A stretch of 54,061 nt of DNA from an uncultured Spirochaeta sp. (GTDB lineage: Bacteria; Spirochaetota; Spirochaetia; DSM-27196; Alkalispirochaetaceae). The notes beneath the pieces were generated by a model, which did no database searches, was not told the DNA's origin, and saw nothing but the letters and a program-made list of their open reading frames with translations. How positions within the stretch are numbered: position 1 is the stretch's first letter; the number at the start of each line of letters is the position of its first letter. A program made the translations under genes and the position numbers. Shown here piece by piece: positions 53,905 to 54,061 of this stretch. The stretch covers positions 1-54,061 of the forward strand of contig CAJWEZ010000028.1 in assembly GCA_913030605.1 (NCBI GenBank). The letters run 5' to 3'.

Positions 53905-54061
53905 CTAAAAAGAGCTTACTCGCCAACTCTCTACCTATGAGAGCATTTAATGCTTCTCTGGCAGAGAATAGATTACCTTCATTGTTGATTCTTGATGCTT
54001 TGCTTAAATCAAATGCTAGCTGCGCTTCTTGAACACCAGTAATTGCTGATAGACCTACTTC
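53905..54061 (-). other. AT-rich foreign tail with a partial coding frame
   Basis: The last 150 or so bases are markedly AT-richer than the rest of the window. On the minus strand a frame open at the right edge encodes a helical sequence (GVQEAQLAFDLSKASRI and then NNEGNLFSAREALNALIGRE). It continues in a different frame from sapC without its own stop, so it appears joined to the sapC upstream region near 53,905-53,930. The family is not recognised. It may be a fourth source of DNA or simply the true upstream neighbour in the alphaproteobacterium. Confidence 0.45.

Noticed and set aside
45690..53905. Horizontally acquired island in a spirochaete
   Set aside because: It consists of core genes in native alphaproteobacterial order with no integrase, tRNA or flanking repeat, so a contig join is preferred.

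Overview
This 54,061-base window is almost certainly a composite contig rather than one continuous genome. Four blocks can be separated by gene content and composition. (1) About 1-463: a reading frame open at the left edge encodes tandem repeats of about 22 residues unlike any bacterial housekeeping protein I know; the style recalls algal or other eukaryotic repeat proteins, but that is a memory-based guess. (2) About 463-45,690: a GC-rich bacterial block that looks like a free-living spirochaete (Spirochaeta/Alkalispirochaeta type). The evidence is a sugar-binding protein whose signal peptide ends in the spirochaete-style ASGQGEA sequence, a complete AmmeMemoRadiSam gene set, many small lipoproteins and outer-membrane proteins, and a CUT1 sugar transporter. 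(3) About 45,690-53,905: an alphaproteobacterial (Rhizobiales-like) core block, nagZ-SPOR protein-argS-dgt-erpA followed by ialB and sapC family genes. (4) About 53,905-54,061: a short AT-rich tail coding in another style. The two main joins fall inside genes and keep the reading frame, creating two false fusion proteins: repeats + EPSP synthase at the left, and NagZ + a spirochaetal protein at the right.

The spirochaetal block runs as follows. 0.5-3.3 kb: truncated aroA, a HAD phosphatase coupled to it, and a convergent AEC permease. 3.4-7.9 kb: a chemotaxis receptor whose 3' end overlaps a GT2 glycosyltransferase, an FkbM methyltransferase coupled to that, and an inositol-phosphatase-family enzyme. 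8-11.9 kb: an MFS transporter, an ECF sigma factor coupled to a 67-residue membrane protein (possible anti-sigma factor) preceded by inverted repeats, a membrane-bound LuxR-type regulator and a lipoprotein. 11.9-21.9 kb: a galactoside-utilisation locus on the minus strand (binding protein, two permeases, GH36 alpha-galactosidase, GH2 beta-galactosidase) with a divergent AraC regulator. 21.9-30.7 kb: an AhpD-like protein, a YhhN protein, HtpG, N-acetylglutamate synthase, a beta-propeller lipoprotein and an envelope protein, with two divergent DUF4230-type genes. 30.8-33.3 kb: two thioredoxins, a CorC/CNNM protein, and a candidate small RNA whose terminator loop carries an anti-Shine-Dalgarno sequence. 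33.3-36.3 kb: the AmmeMemoRadiSam operon ending in a small outer-membrane protein. 36.4-44.8 kb: leuS, an envelope lipoprotein, a coiled-coil protein, a DAHP synthase-prephenate dehydratase fusion, a lytic transglycosylase and a TylF-type methyltransferase.

The most interesting biology is the candidate sRNA at 33,180-33,320, the ECF sigma cassette with its inverted repeats, the AmmeMemoRadiSam operon and the AroF-PheA fusion. The two striking gene fusions are best explained by chimerism. No tRNA, rRNA, CRISPR array, insertion sequence or replication origin was seen. No gap exceeds 300 bases; the longest gene-free stretches (10991-11281, 20739-21016, 33076-33344, 9900-10075) are described below.
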